A DNA stretch of 5,397 nt from Limnoglobus sp. (GTDB taxonomy: Bacteria > Planctomycetota > Planctomycetia > Gemmatales > Gemmataceae): contig JANXNT010001377.1 of NCBI GenBank assembly GCA_025353985.1, positions 1 to 5,397 of the forward strand, given 5' to 3'. Below are positions 1 through 5,093 of the stretch, piece by piece. Both the position numbers and the translations under genes were made by a program. The notes under the pieces are model-generated. The model ran no database searches, was not told where the DNA came from, and worked only from the letters and a program-made list of their open reading frames with translations. Within the stretch, counting starts at the first letter, position 1. Each line of letters opens with the position of its first letter.

Positions 1-61
1 AAAACGCCACTTTTTGATCGGGAATATCGGATTCGTTTCGGATGATTTTGCCATAACTCAC
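1..61 (-). CDS. Possible 5' fragment of a gene running off the left edge
   Basis: A minus-strand frame stays open from a TAG near position 150 to the window edge and reads as plausible protein (it includes THNKNVSYGKIIRNESD). There is no ATG in it. The only good in-frame start I see is GTG at 61-59, with no clear Shine-Dalgarno sequence, giving 20 codons before the edge. The opposite strand is also open here (TTG at 14), so the coding strand is uncertain. The stretch may simply be intergenic. No function can be proposed. Confidence 0.15.
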   Translation of the reverse strand, partial: MSYGKIIRNESDIPDQKVAF

Positions 62-127
62 ATTCTTGTTGTGGGTTACGACGAAGGTCGTACGATTGGT
101 GCTCGCCGCAAGTACCGTCCTTTTTGG

Positions 128-212
128 GTCACGATGCGCCTTATTCTATGTCATCGCGCGCACTTTCTATGTCACGGCGCGCCTTTTCTATGTCATTTCG
201 GCGCACTTTTGG
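128..212. repeat. 21-bp tandem repeat, four units
   Basis: Four head-to-tail units start at 128 (22 bp), 150, 171 and 192 (21 bp each). Each begins GTCA and carries a GCGC-containing middle followed by a pyrimidine-rich run; the first three end TTCTAT. On the minus strand the unit reads as TGACATAGAA plus a GCGC segment, which puts TAG in one frame. The period is two helical turns and equals seven codons, so plus-strand frames look artificially protein-like. The repeat lies about 115 bp downstream of the 79-aa gene. Length and spacing resemble iterons or an operator array, but no initiator or regulator gene is present, so its role is unknown. Confidence 0.7.
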
Positions 213-326
213 ATACGTCCGAGCACGCCGCACAATTCTGACTTACGTCAAATCGTCAAAAACTTATCGACTTCGCAATTTCGTGTGGGTGGGGCAACAA
301 AACCAATCCCGTTAGCAGGTTCGAGT
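213..326. other. Intergenic, no gene seen
   Basis: This is the stretch between the tandem repeat and the end of the 79-aa gene. No supported frame and no terminator hairpin were found. The only notable item is AATCCCGTTAGC at 305-316, the reverse complement of GCTAACGGGATT at the right end of the palindromic element near 4129-4140. It may be a remnant of that repeat family. Confidence 0.5.
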
Positions 327-566
327 TCAGCCCGCGACGAGTTTCCAAAACCCCTTCAACTTCTTCATCGCCTGAGCCCAGAAATTTTCTTTGGGTTGCT
401 CCACGTTCACCCTGTTCTCTTCGCCTAAAGATTGGACGACAGGTCCGCTTGTGGAAGCGGCGGTATTCACCTCGCCCTTGTTAGCCACCGACTGTACGAC
501 GTTGCCTTTTTCCGCGATGACGTTATTCACATCGCCCTTGTTTTGGTTAACTTGATTGAATTGCAT
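327..566 (-). CDS. Small decapeptide-repeat protein with cationic Trp-containing tail, function unknown
   Basis: The 79-aa product is not recognised as a named family. Residues 10-55 form a 10-residue repeat with Val at 13, 23, 33, 43 and 53, preceded in the first units by Lys-Gly-x. Units alternate between a VNN/VNT type and a VVQS type, so the DNA repeats every 60 bp. Residues 1-9 are Asn/Gln-rich (MQFNQVNQN). Residues 60-79 end in FWAQAMKKLKGFWKLVAG, a predicted amphipathic, cationic helix that could contact membrane or protein. There is no signal peptide. The ATG lies inside the end of the 251-aa gene (20-bp overlap), with GGGAG 9 nt upstream, so translational coupling is likely. The Gly-x-Val-Asn-Asn motif is shared with the C-terminus of the upstream protein, suggesting that the two proteins interact. 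A beta-solenoid or amyloid-type stack is an inference, not shown. That this is an expressed gene is likely; its function is open. Confidence 0.72.
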   Translation of the reverse strand: MQFNQVNQNKGDVNNVIAEKGNVVQSVANKGEVNTAASTSGPVVQSLGEENRVNVEQPKENFWAQAMKKLKGFWKLVAG

Positions 567-1302
567 TGTTCACGTCTCCCGTGTTACGGTTAAACTGACT
601 GAGTTGCTGAACGAACTGGTTCTCAACGTATTGGTAAATATACGTCGGCTTCGACACCTTCGCCTTCGGAGCCGTAGAAGAGGCTGGAGCGGGCGGCTCG
701 ACTAGTTCATCTAATTCCTTGATACCGAGGTCGTCGAAGATGGCGTGTTGTTTTTTGAGATCGTCAAACTTGGATGCGAACGCAGTCCGAACGGCTTCGG
801 GCAAGGATTCGTTGAACTCACGCACCTGCTCATTGTTGCTCAAGGCGGCATTAAGAATCTTCTCATGGTTTTGGCGGACTTCTTGCTTGACCTGTTCGGC
901 GTTGTGATCACCCGTCATAATTACATCAAATTGGATTTTGTTGCCGCGCACCTCTCCGATGGGAAAGGTCAAGCTACAAGTCTTTGGCGCGTATTTTAAT
1001 AGCAAGGGATCTCCTACGAACGGGATCGAAAGGCGTGCCACATTCGCCTTATAAGACCCGCGCGGAGTCTCAATCGTATCGTTCCTGAATTCGCGTGTTG
1101 CTTTGTCGAAAATGATTGCAAGCGGTTCGACAAGGGCCTCCTTCACTAATTCGGTGAGGAACGTGTCCGTCATGTCCTTCAGCGAAGTGACCGCCTTGAT
1201 CTTGGCTATGACCTGCTTCTTGTGGATATCCAGTATGTCCGAAAGTCGGGCTTCCGCACTAACCGGGTGCCCCTTGCTGAACAAGTTAGACTTGATGATC
1301 AT
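547..1302 (-). CDS. Hypothetical protein with conserved-looking globular domain and C-terminal GDVNN motif
   Basis: The product is 251 aa, without signal peptide or membrane segment, so probably cytoplasmic. Residues 1-195 look globular. A helical N-terminus (15-75) is followed by a beta-rich part with SIPFVGDPLLLKYAP (92-106) and FPIGEVRGNKIQF (113-125). Charged helices follow, including FNESLPEAVRTAF (163-175) and an ending at DLGI (191-194). From memory, this pattern (IPF-GD, GE-RG, FN-SLP) resembles the N-terminal domain of bacterial proteins whose C-terminus is a restriction-endonuclease-like domain. That resemblance needs a profile search. Here a nuclease domain is absent. Residues 201-219 are a Pro/Ala/Lys linker, and 221-251 an Asn/Gln-rich tail ending NTGDVNNAIQSS. 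The gene overlaps the 79-aa gene by 20 bp and heads a probable two-gene operon. The ribosome site is weak (AAAAAGAC upstream of ATG). By eye its base composition is less GC-rich than lspA, consistent with transfer. Confidence 0.85.
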   Translation of the reverse strand: MIIKSNLFSKGHPVSAEARLSDILDIHKKQVIAKIKAVTSLKDMTDTFLTELVKEALVEPLAIIFDKATREFRNDTIETPRGSYKANVARLSIPFVGDPLLLKYAPKTCSLTFPIGEVRGNKIQFDVIMTGDHNAEQVKQEVRQNHEKILNAALSNNEQVREFNESLPEAVRTAFASKFDDLKKQHAIFDDLGIKELDELVEPPAPASSTAPKAKVSKPTYIYQYVENQFVQQLSQFNRNTGDVNNAIQSS

Positions 1303-1745
1303 TTTGCTGTCTTTTTAATTTCTGTCTAGGCCACGTGAACAGTGGCTGGTGAATCCTTTGTGTTCTTAATCCAAACTAACAGTATCGCAATGGCTGTGGG
1401 CTAGCAATTATCTACGTATTTAGTTAGTTAAATTGTCTAGATGCAACCCACTCGAAATAGATCCTCACTCAACTGCAAAACGTTGCACAAACAGGGCGGC
1501 GCGGAATTTGCGAATTGATCGCGTGAACATTGCACCTTGAACGGCCCCGTCAGGGCCGATGTGCATTCAAACACCATACCCAAGGCGTTGCCTTGGGCTG
1601 TAAGAACCGACCCTTCAGGCCGGAAGACTGGCATTTGTAAAGCTCCAAAATGGTGAGGCGAACGAAAACCGGAATGACACGAAAACACCGTCAACAGCAA
1701 CTTGGCATGACCTGGGGTGACACGAAACTCTGTCCAAAAATCCGC
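1303..1745. other. Non-coding stretch with hairpins, no gene
   Basis: About 440 bases lie between the start of the 251-aa gene and the end of the lipoprotein gene. Bases 1303-1440 are AT-rich and should hold the promoter of the two-gene operon, but I could not choose a convincing -35/-10 pair. A small hairpin CCAC/GTGG sits at 1332-1346. Bases 1542-1622 hold a hairpin cluster, listed separately. Near 1674-1727 the decamer TGACACGAAA occurs twice in direct orientation. An 87-aa minus-strand frame across 1437-1700 is open but is made of these repeats and is not protein-like. Confidence 0.6.
1542..1622. repeat. Hairpin cluster, planctomycete-type intergenic repeat
   Basis: Two clean hairpins are visible. 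CGGCCC/GGGCCG with loop CGTCA spans 1542-1558, and the perfect CCCAAGGC-GTT-GCCTTGGG spans 1579-1597. A weaker related stretch (CCGACCCTTCAGGCCGG) lies at 1606-1622. The layout of an 8-bp stem with a 3-nt loop, plus stems with a TCA-containing loop, is the same as in the element at 3927-4028. This suggests a shared repeat class with a different stem sequence. Neither hairpin is followed by a T-run, so intrinsic termination is not obvious. Confidence 0.6.
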
Positions 1746-2621
1746 CTACTTCTGCGTTCCGCGTGCCACTCCGCGGCCGGCTTGGGCGGCGACGGTTTGG
1801 CCCATTTTCCGACCTGGCACGAGCGGGCCACTCGGTGCGGTGCTGGGGGCTGGCCAGGCGCGAATCACTAGCAATCGCATTCGGCTTTGGGCTTCGGTGT
1901 GCGTGATGAACCATGCGCCGCCGAGTTTGTCGGCGGGGGTTTCCGTCGGGCCGATAATCAGGAATTCGCCCGGCGACACAGTCACTTCGAAGCTGAGCTT
2001 TGCGTAGCGTTCTTGCGACTTCTGATCGAACCACGCGAAGCCCGTGCTGTCGGCGTTCGGGCGGAGCCAGCCGGTTTTGAGGCCGTGTTGCGCCCGTGGC
2101 TCGAACGTCAATTTCAACTTGCCATTTTCGACGGGCACACCGGTGACGGAAAATGCGAACTCGGCTGTCGGCCAATCGCAAACGATTCGCTCGGCACCGA
2201 TGTCTTGCGCGATGGTAAACTTCGCGCGATCGACGGGGCCGAGCGTCGGAATCGCCTTCGCTTCCCCGGCCACAATCGTGTTTTCCGTTGGGCGGATCGT
2301 CGCGTCTTCGGAGTTTACGCGTTCGAGGAACGGCCCCGGTGCATTCGTGGTAAACACGCCGACCCGCAGCCCGTTCTCCGCCAGCAATGCGACCTTCTCC
2401 GGTGGCAACGGCTTCAGCGTCGCGGCCCAAATGCCCGTCGTTAAATACGCATCGCCGGTCGGTTGCTCGATCAGCACCGAGCGCAGCACGACCTTGTCTT
2501 TGACGGCAGTATTCTGGAACGGATTGTACTTTTCGATCGCCTGCACGCCCCCGCGAAACGGCACGCAACCGACTAACCACACGCACACGAGCGCAACGAA
2601 TCCCTGACAAAACCCACGCAT
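1746..2621 (-). CDS. Predicted lipoprotein, planctomycete family of unknown function
   Basis: The product is 291 aa. The N-terminus MRGFCQGFVALVCVWLVGC is a lipoprotein signal peptide with lipobox LVGC, so Cys19 would be lipidated and signal peptidase II would cleave before it. The mature protein is exported and membrane-anchored. Visible segments are VLIEQPTGD (49-57), LLAENGLRVG (79-88), LGPVDRAKF (127-135) and SPGEFLIIGP (216-225). I remember this combination from hypothetical planctomycete lipoproteins of similar length, but know no function. The tail (257-291) is Pro/Ala/Gly-rich. I chose the ATG at 2621 because GGGAAGGG lies upstream and the signal peptide starts there. A longer frame from TTG at 2693 would add 24 non-signal residues and overlaps the predicted -35. 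The gene is divergent from the small membrane protein gene. Confidence 0.88.
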   Translation of the reverse strand: MRGFCQGFVALVCVWLVGCVPFRGGVQAIEKYNPFQNTAVKDKVVLRSVLIEQPTGDAYLTTGIWAATLKPLPPEKVALLAENGLRVGVFTTNAPGPFLERVNSEDATIRPTENTIVAGEAKAIPTLGPVDRAKFTIAQDIGAERIVCDWPTAEFAFSVTGVPVENGKLKLTFEPRAQHGLKTGWLRPNADSTGFAWFDQKSQERYAKLSFEVTVSPGEFLIIGPTETPADKLGGAWFITHTEAQSRMRLLVIRAWPAPSTAPSGPLVPGRKMGQTVAAQAGRGVARGTQK

Positions 2622-2664
2622 AGCCGTGCGCCCTTCCCTGGATGACGACAATGAATTCCGGGAA

Positions 2665-2693
2665 CGAATAGCGTGCGCGTCGGTCGCGGTCAA
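2665..2693 (-). promoter_or_regulatory. Candidate promoter of the lipoprotein gene
   Basis: On the minus strand TTGACC (2693-2688) is followed after 17 nt by TATTCG (2670-2665). The -35 matches sigma-70 consensus at five of six positions; the -10 is weak, at three of six. It would give a leader of about 35 nt before the ATG at 2621. This is a prediction by consensus only. Confidence 0.35.
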
Positions 2694-2700
2694 TGCAAGC

Positions 2701-2730
2701 TGTTCAGTCGCGCGGCGATTTCCCTATAAA
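2701..2730 (+). promoter_or_regulatory. Candidate promoter of the small membrane protein gene
   Basis: TATAAA at 2725-2730 is a good -10 match. The best -35, TGTTCA at 2701-2706 (18-nt spacer), is poor. The position is 38 nt before the chosen ATG, within the divergent intergenic region. Confidence 0.35.
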
Positions 2731-2767
2731 TCCCCTGCTACACACTTTGCGATACCTGGAGAGTCAC

Positions 2768-3064
2768 ATGGCCAAGCGATCCGAAGACGAGGATGACGAA
2801 CGACCTCGCAAGAAGAAACGTCGCCGCGATGAGGACGACGAAGCCGAAGAAGAGGGTTGGGACGACGAAGACGATCGGCCGCGCAAGAAGAAAAAGCCCG
2901 AGAGTAATTACAAAAACTCACCGATGCGATTCGTCGTCCTCGGCGTACTCGTTGTCGTGCTGATCGTGATGGCGTACTTCCTGTTTAAGAAGAAGAAAGC
3001 CGACAGCGATACCGAGAACTTCAACCAAATCCAGAAGCAAAAGCAGATCGAATTCGACAAGTAA
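2768..3064 (+). CDS. Small highly charged single-pass membrane protein, function unknown
   Basis: The product is 98 aa. Residues 1-50 are almost entirely charged, with acidic runs (EDEDDE, DEDDEAEEEG) alternating with basic ones (KKKRRR, RKKKK). One hydrophobic helix spans about 55-73 (VVLGVLVVVLIVMAYFLF), then KKKK and a polar tail rich in Gln/Lys. The N-terminal side has basic residues and so does the C-terminal flank; the long charged N-terminus is probably cytoplasmic. The ATG at 2768 is preceded by GGAG with a 6-nt spacer. An upstream ATG at 2693 would add 25 residues without a good ribosome site. Such low-complexity charged membrane proteins are, from memory, common in planctomycetes; no role is known. 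A hairpin directly downstream separates it from lspA. Confidence 0.78.
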   Translation: MAKRSEDEDDERPRKKKRRRDEDDEAEEEGWDDEDDRPRKKKKPESNYKNSPMRFVVLGVLVVVLIVMAYFLFKKKKADSDTENFNQIQKQKQIEFDK

Positions 3065-3076
3065 GACCGGTAAAAG

Positions 3077-3098
3077 CCCAGCGACGAACGTCGCTGGG
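3077..3098 (+). terminator. Strong hairpin after the small membrane protein gene
   Basis: CCCAGCGAC and GTCGCTGGG form a perfect 9-bp stem with loop GAAC, starting 12 nt after the stop codon. There is no T-run behind it, so it may be a U-less terminator or an mRNA 3'-end stabiliser. Confidence 0.55.
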
Positions 3099-3112
3099 GC
3101 AGACGTTCGGGG

Positions 3113-3154
3113 TTGTGACGCACCGACCCGGCGACTATATCGAATACGTATAAT
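3113..3154 (+). promoter_or_regulatory. lspA: Candidate lspA promoter
   Basis: Two overlapping options are visible. TTGTGA (3113-3118) and TATATC (3136-3141) are separated by exactly 17 nt. A perfect TATAAT lies at 3149-3154 but has no -35 at the right distance. Either gives a leader of some 35-55 nt. The position after the hairpin supports separate transcription of lspA. Confidence 0.45.
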
Positions 3155-3198
3155 ATGCCGATTGTTCGCAATCGCCGATCACGATCACGGAGCGACGG

Positions 3199-3828
3199 AT
3201 GCAGGTTCAACGTTCGTATCGCTGGCTGTTTCTCGGGCTGGCGCTCTTCGGCCTCGCCGCCGATCAAGTGTCGAAATACGGCATGTTCCGCTGGTTGCAT
3301 AACGGCGGGCAGACCGAAGATCGCGGCGCGTTTCGCTCGTGGACCGACCATCGCGGAGAGTACGACCTCGTACCCGGTTGGTTCAAATTTACCGCCGAAT
3401 TCGACCCGACCACGCCGTTGTGCGATTGCGGCGCGAGTGGCCTCCAAACCTGGAGCGCCCCCGTGATGCCGCGTGTGAATAAGGGCGCGCTGTTCGGCAT
3501 CGGCGGACAACACAAAGAACTAGCCAACAACATTTTCGCAGGTGTCAGCGTGCTCGCCGCACTCGCAATCTTAATCTGGGGCACACGCCGCAGCACCTCG
3601 CACGACCGTTGGCTCAGCATCGCGCTCGGCCTCATCCTCGGTGGCACCATCGGCAACTTTTACGACCGCATCGTCTTTCAAGGCGTCCGCGATTTCCTGT
3701 ACTTCTACAAAATCGAATGGCCCGTATTCAACGTCGCCGATTGCTGCCTCGTCGTCGGCGCAGGCTTGTTGCTGATTCAGGCGATGATCGCACCATCGGC
3801 ACCGGCGGAGCCGACGAAGCAATCGTAA
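3199..3828 (+). CDS. lspA: Lipoprotein signal peptidase (signal peptidase II)
   Basis: This inner-membrane aspartyl protease removes signal peptides from prolipoproteins before the lipid-modified cysteine. The 209-aa product has the family hallmarks. They are DQVSK at 22-26 after the first membrane helix (8-21), VNKGALFGIGG at 93-103 (the N-x-G-x-x-F-G box), GGTIGNFYDRI at 148-158, GVRDF at 162-166 and FNVADCCL at 177-184. The catalytic aspartates should be D156 and D181. Membrane helices lie near 8-21, 110-127, 139-154 and 182-197. It is longer than the roughly 160-aa E. coli enzyme because of an insertion at about 30-92 between helix 1 and the Asn box, on the outer face, including a Cys-Asp-Cys at 75-77. 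The ATG is preceded by GGAG with a 6-nt spacer. A substrate, the lipoprotein encoded at 1746-2621, lies close by on the other strand. Confidence 0.96.
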   Translation: MQVQRSYRWLFLGLALFGLAADQVSKYGMFRWLHNGGQTEDRGAFRSWTDHRGEYDLVPGWFKFTAEFDPTTPLCDCGASGLQTWSAPVMPRVNKGALFGIGGQHKELANNIFAGVSVLAALAILIWGTRRSTSHDRWLSIALGLILGGTIGNFYDRIVFQGVRDFLYFYKIEWPVFNVADCCLVVGAGLLLIQAMIAPSAPAEPTKQS

Positions 3829-3840
3829 CGGGATGGAATT

Positions 3841-4134
3841 GTTAGCCCGAAGCGCTAGCGAGGGATTCGTGGCGAGTCTTCGAGACGCGACGCGATAAGG
3901 CACGATGCCAATTGGTGCAGCCCCCTCCCATGGTATCACCATGGGCTAAGTGAGCGATCCTTTCAGGACCGAAGAACAGAACCCGACACTGAAGGTGTCG
4001 CTCACTCAGCCCATGGTGGAACCATGGGAGTCGCGGCGAGTCGGCGAGACGCAACACGAAATGCACATTCCTGGCGTGCGAAACGACTCGCATTCGCTGA
4101 AGGTGAACGTCCCTCGCTAGCGCGTCGGGCTAAC
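3841..4134. mobile_element. Palindromic MITE-like element with 25-bp terminal inverted repeats
   Basis: The ends at 3841-3865 and 4110-4134 are inverted repeats identical at 24 of 25 positions; the outer end reads GTTAGCCCGA. Inside lies a second inverted pair, 3937-3957 and 3998-4018 (20 of 21 identical). There are also two perfect 8-bp hairpins of CCCATGGT/ACCATGGG at 3927-3945 (loop ATC) and 4010-4028 (loop GGA), and a CGACAC/GTGTCG hairpin at 3984-4000. A partial direct duplication (GGCGAGTC..CGAGACGC) flanks the inner part near 3873-3890 and 4034-4054, as if the inner block had been inserted. No transposase gene is present. TAACGGGAT occurs at 3826-3834 and 4131-4139, but a true target duplication is uncertain because the second copy overlaps the repeat end. 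Its translations look like planctomycete repeat peptides, not genes. Confidence 0.75.
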
Positions 4135-4210
4135 GGGATTAGAATCCTTCGATCGAGATTTTCTTCACGATGGCTGGCAAGTGGGTGCATTCTCGTCAGG
4201 TTCCACTCAG

Positions 4211-4699
4211 ATGATCGCCGAACTTTATCCAATCCGGGAATGCCCCGTGGGTCGCTTGGCGATCATGCCGCGACCGCGTGCGGGTGACTGGCTTGAGGAT
4301 GAAGCCGCGTCCTGGCGACGACAACAGATTGACACTGTGGTGTCACTACTTGAGGACGACGAGATTGCCGAGTTGAGACTTAGCGAGGAAGCGGCCGCTT
4401 GCGAAAAAGCGGGCCTGCGATTCGTGCGATTTCCCGTGCCGGATCGTGGCGTACCGGCATCGGAATTGGCCGTTTCGGCGTTGATCGCGATTTTGATCGA
4501 CGAATTACGGCAAGGTCGCGGCGTCGGAATCCATTGCCGCATCGGCGTCGGTCGTTCGGCATCACTTGCGGTCTGCGTGTTGGTTACGCTCGGCGTCCCG
4601 ATCGAATTGGCGTGGCGGATGGTGGAACAATCTCGTGGCCTCACCGTACCCGATACCCTTGCTCAAAAAGAATGGGTTGCCACATTTTTCGCCGAGTAA
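4211..4699 (+). CDS. Small cysteine-dependent protein phosphatase (dual-specificity/tyrosine phosphatase type)
   Basis: The 162-aa product carries the CX5R phosphatase signature IHCRIGVGRSA at 107-117, with nucleophile C109, phosphate-binding R115 and S116 following. FPVPDRGVP at 74-82 is the general-acid loop, D78 being the probable acid. The family hydrolyses phosphotyrosine or phosphoserine/threonine through a cysteinyl-phosphate; the substrate here is unknown. VVSLLEDDE (43-51) is the usual strand and helix before the acid loop. The size fits a single-domain atypical dual-specificity phosphatase; no signal peptide, so cytoplasmic. I prefer the ATG at 4211, where the conserved part begins, although the ribosome site is weak (AGG 10 nt upstream). 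A GTG at 4181 would add ten residues. The gene stands alone between two repeat elements, so the neighbours give no clue to its partner. Confidence 0.88.
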   Translation: MIAELYPIRECPVGRLAIMPRPRAGDWLEDEAASWRRQQIDTVVSLLEDDEIAELRLSEEAAACEKAGLRFVRFPVPDRGVPASELAVSALIAILIDELRQGRGVGIHCRIGVGRSASLAVCVLVTLGVPIELAWRMVEQSRGLTVPDTLAQKEWVATFFAE

Positions 4700-4721
4700 A
4701 AAATCTATCCGGATCGGAATC

Positions 4722-5092
4722 GTTAGCCCGAATCGCTAGTTTTGAAGTTGCGCTGTTTAGCCGCGCCGCGTAGGCTTTGCGTAGCGAAGCGCGGGGCGGA
4801 AACTCTCCAAACCAACGTGCATAAACCGACATTACCGAGCCGATTCCCCGCAAGGGGTCGGGTGTGAAACTCGCGCCCATTTCCACCACCCGCACACTTG
4901 CAAAGTCACTAATGGGTAGTTGCGCATCACCCGACCCCTTGCGGGGAATCGGCTCAGAAGTATCGTGCATCGGGACGGAAAGCGCAACTTAAAAAATCGC
5001 TAGCGAGGGAGTCGTGTCGAGTCTTCCAGACACACAGTCCAGGCGTGCGAAACGACTCGCAATCGCTGATGGTGAACGTCCCTCGCTATCGC
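4722..5092. mobile_element. Second copy of the GTTAGCCCGA element, interrupted and right-truncated
   Basis: The left end GTTAGCCCGAATCGCTAG (4722-4739) matches the start of the element at 3841. The continuation CGAGGGA, at 5004-5010 after an inserted 257-bp element, leads to 4997-5092. That part contains GGCGTGCGAAACGACTCGCA, AACGTCCCTCGCTA and other sequence close to 4073-4119. The inner CCATGG hairpin block of the first copy is missing, and so is the outer right end (CGTCGGGCTAAC), which is replaced by the second 257-bp element. Both left ends are preceded by GGAT then GGAAT, so the family boundary may lie about 10 bp further out. Confidence 0.65.
4740..4996. mobile_element. 257-bp MITE-like element, copy A
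   Basis: The ends are short inverted repeats (TTTTGAAGTTGCGCT on the left, AGCGCAACTTAAAAA on the right). The element is flanked by a direct repeat TCGCTAG at 4733-4739 and 4997-5003, a clean 7-bp target duplication (up to 9 bp if adjacent As are counted). It contains a perfect 28-bp inverted pair at 4837-4864 and 4928-4955 with a 63-nt spacer. Each arm has its own CCCC-GCAA-GGGG mini-hairpin. A GC-rich imperfect hairpin lies at 4761-4799. No coding capacity is evident; it would depend on a transposase supplied elsewhere. Confidence 0.78.
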
Positions 5093-5093
5093 T

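Noticed and set aside
128..212. Plasmid iteron origin
   Set aside because: There is no replication initiator, DnaA-box cluster or partition gene in the window.
14..428. Three overlapping plus-strand frames at the left end
   Set aside because: They exist because the 21-bp repeat has a length divisible by three; none has a ribosome site, and they read into the 79-aa gene.
1437..1700. 87-aa minus-strand frame
   Set aside because: It runs through the hairpin repeats and has no protein-like composition.
1887..2607. Long plus-strand frames opposite the lipoprotein gene
   Set aside because: They are antisense shadows caused by GC-rich codons; the minus strand has a signal peptide, lipobox and ribosome site.
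1615..2610. 331-aa minus-strand frame
   Set aside because: It is an Arg-rich shadow of the lipoprotein gene in another frame, and its product has no family-like features.
2908..3656. Minus-strand frames opposite lspA
   Set aside because: LspA on the plus strand has all its catalytic motifs; the opposite frames have none.
3842..4287. Frames of 76-87 aa within the palindromic element
   Set aside because: They translate inverted-repeat DNA; the similar peptides on both strands reflect the palindrome.
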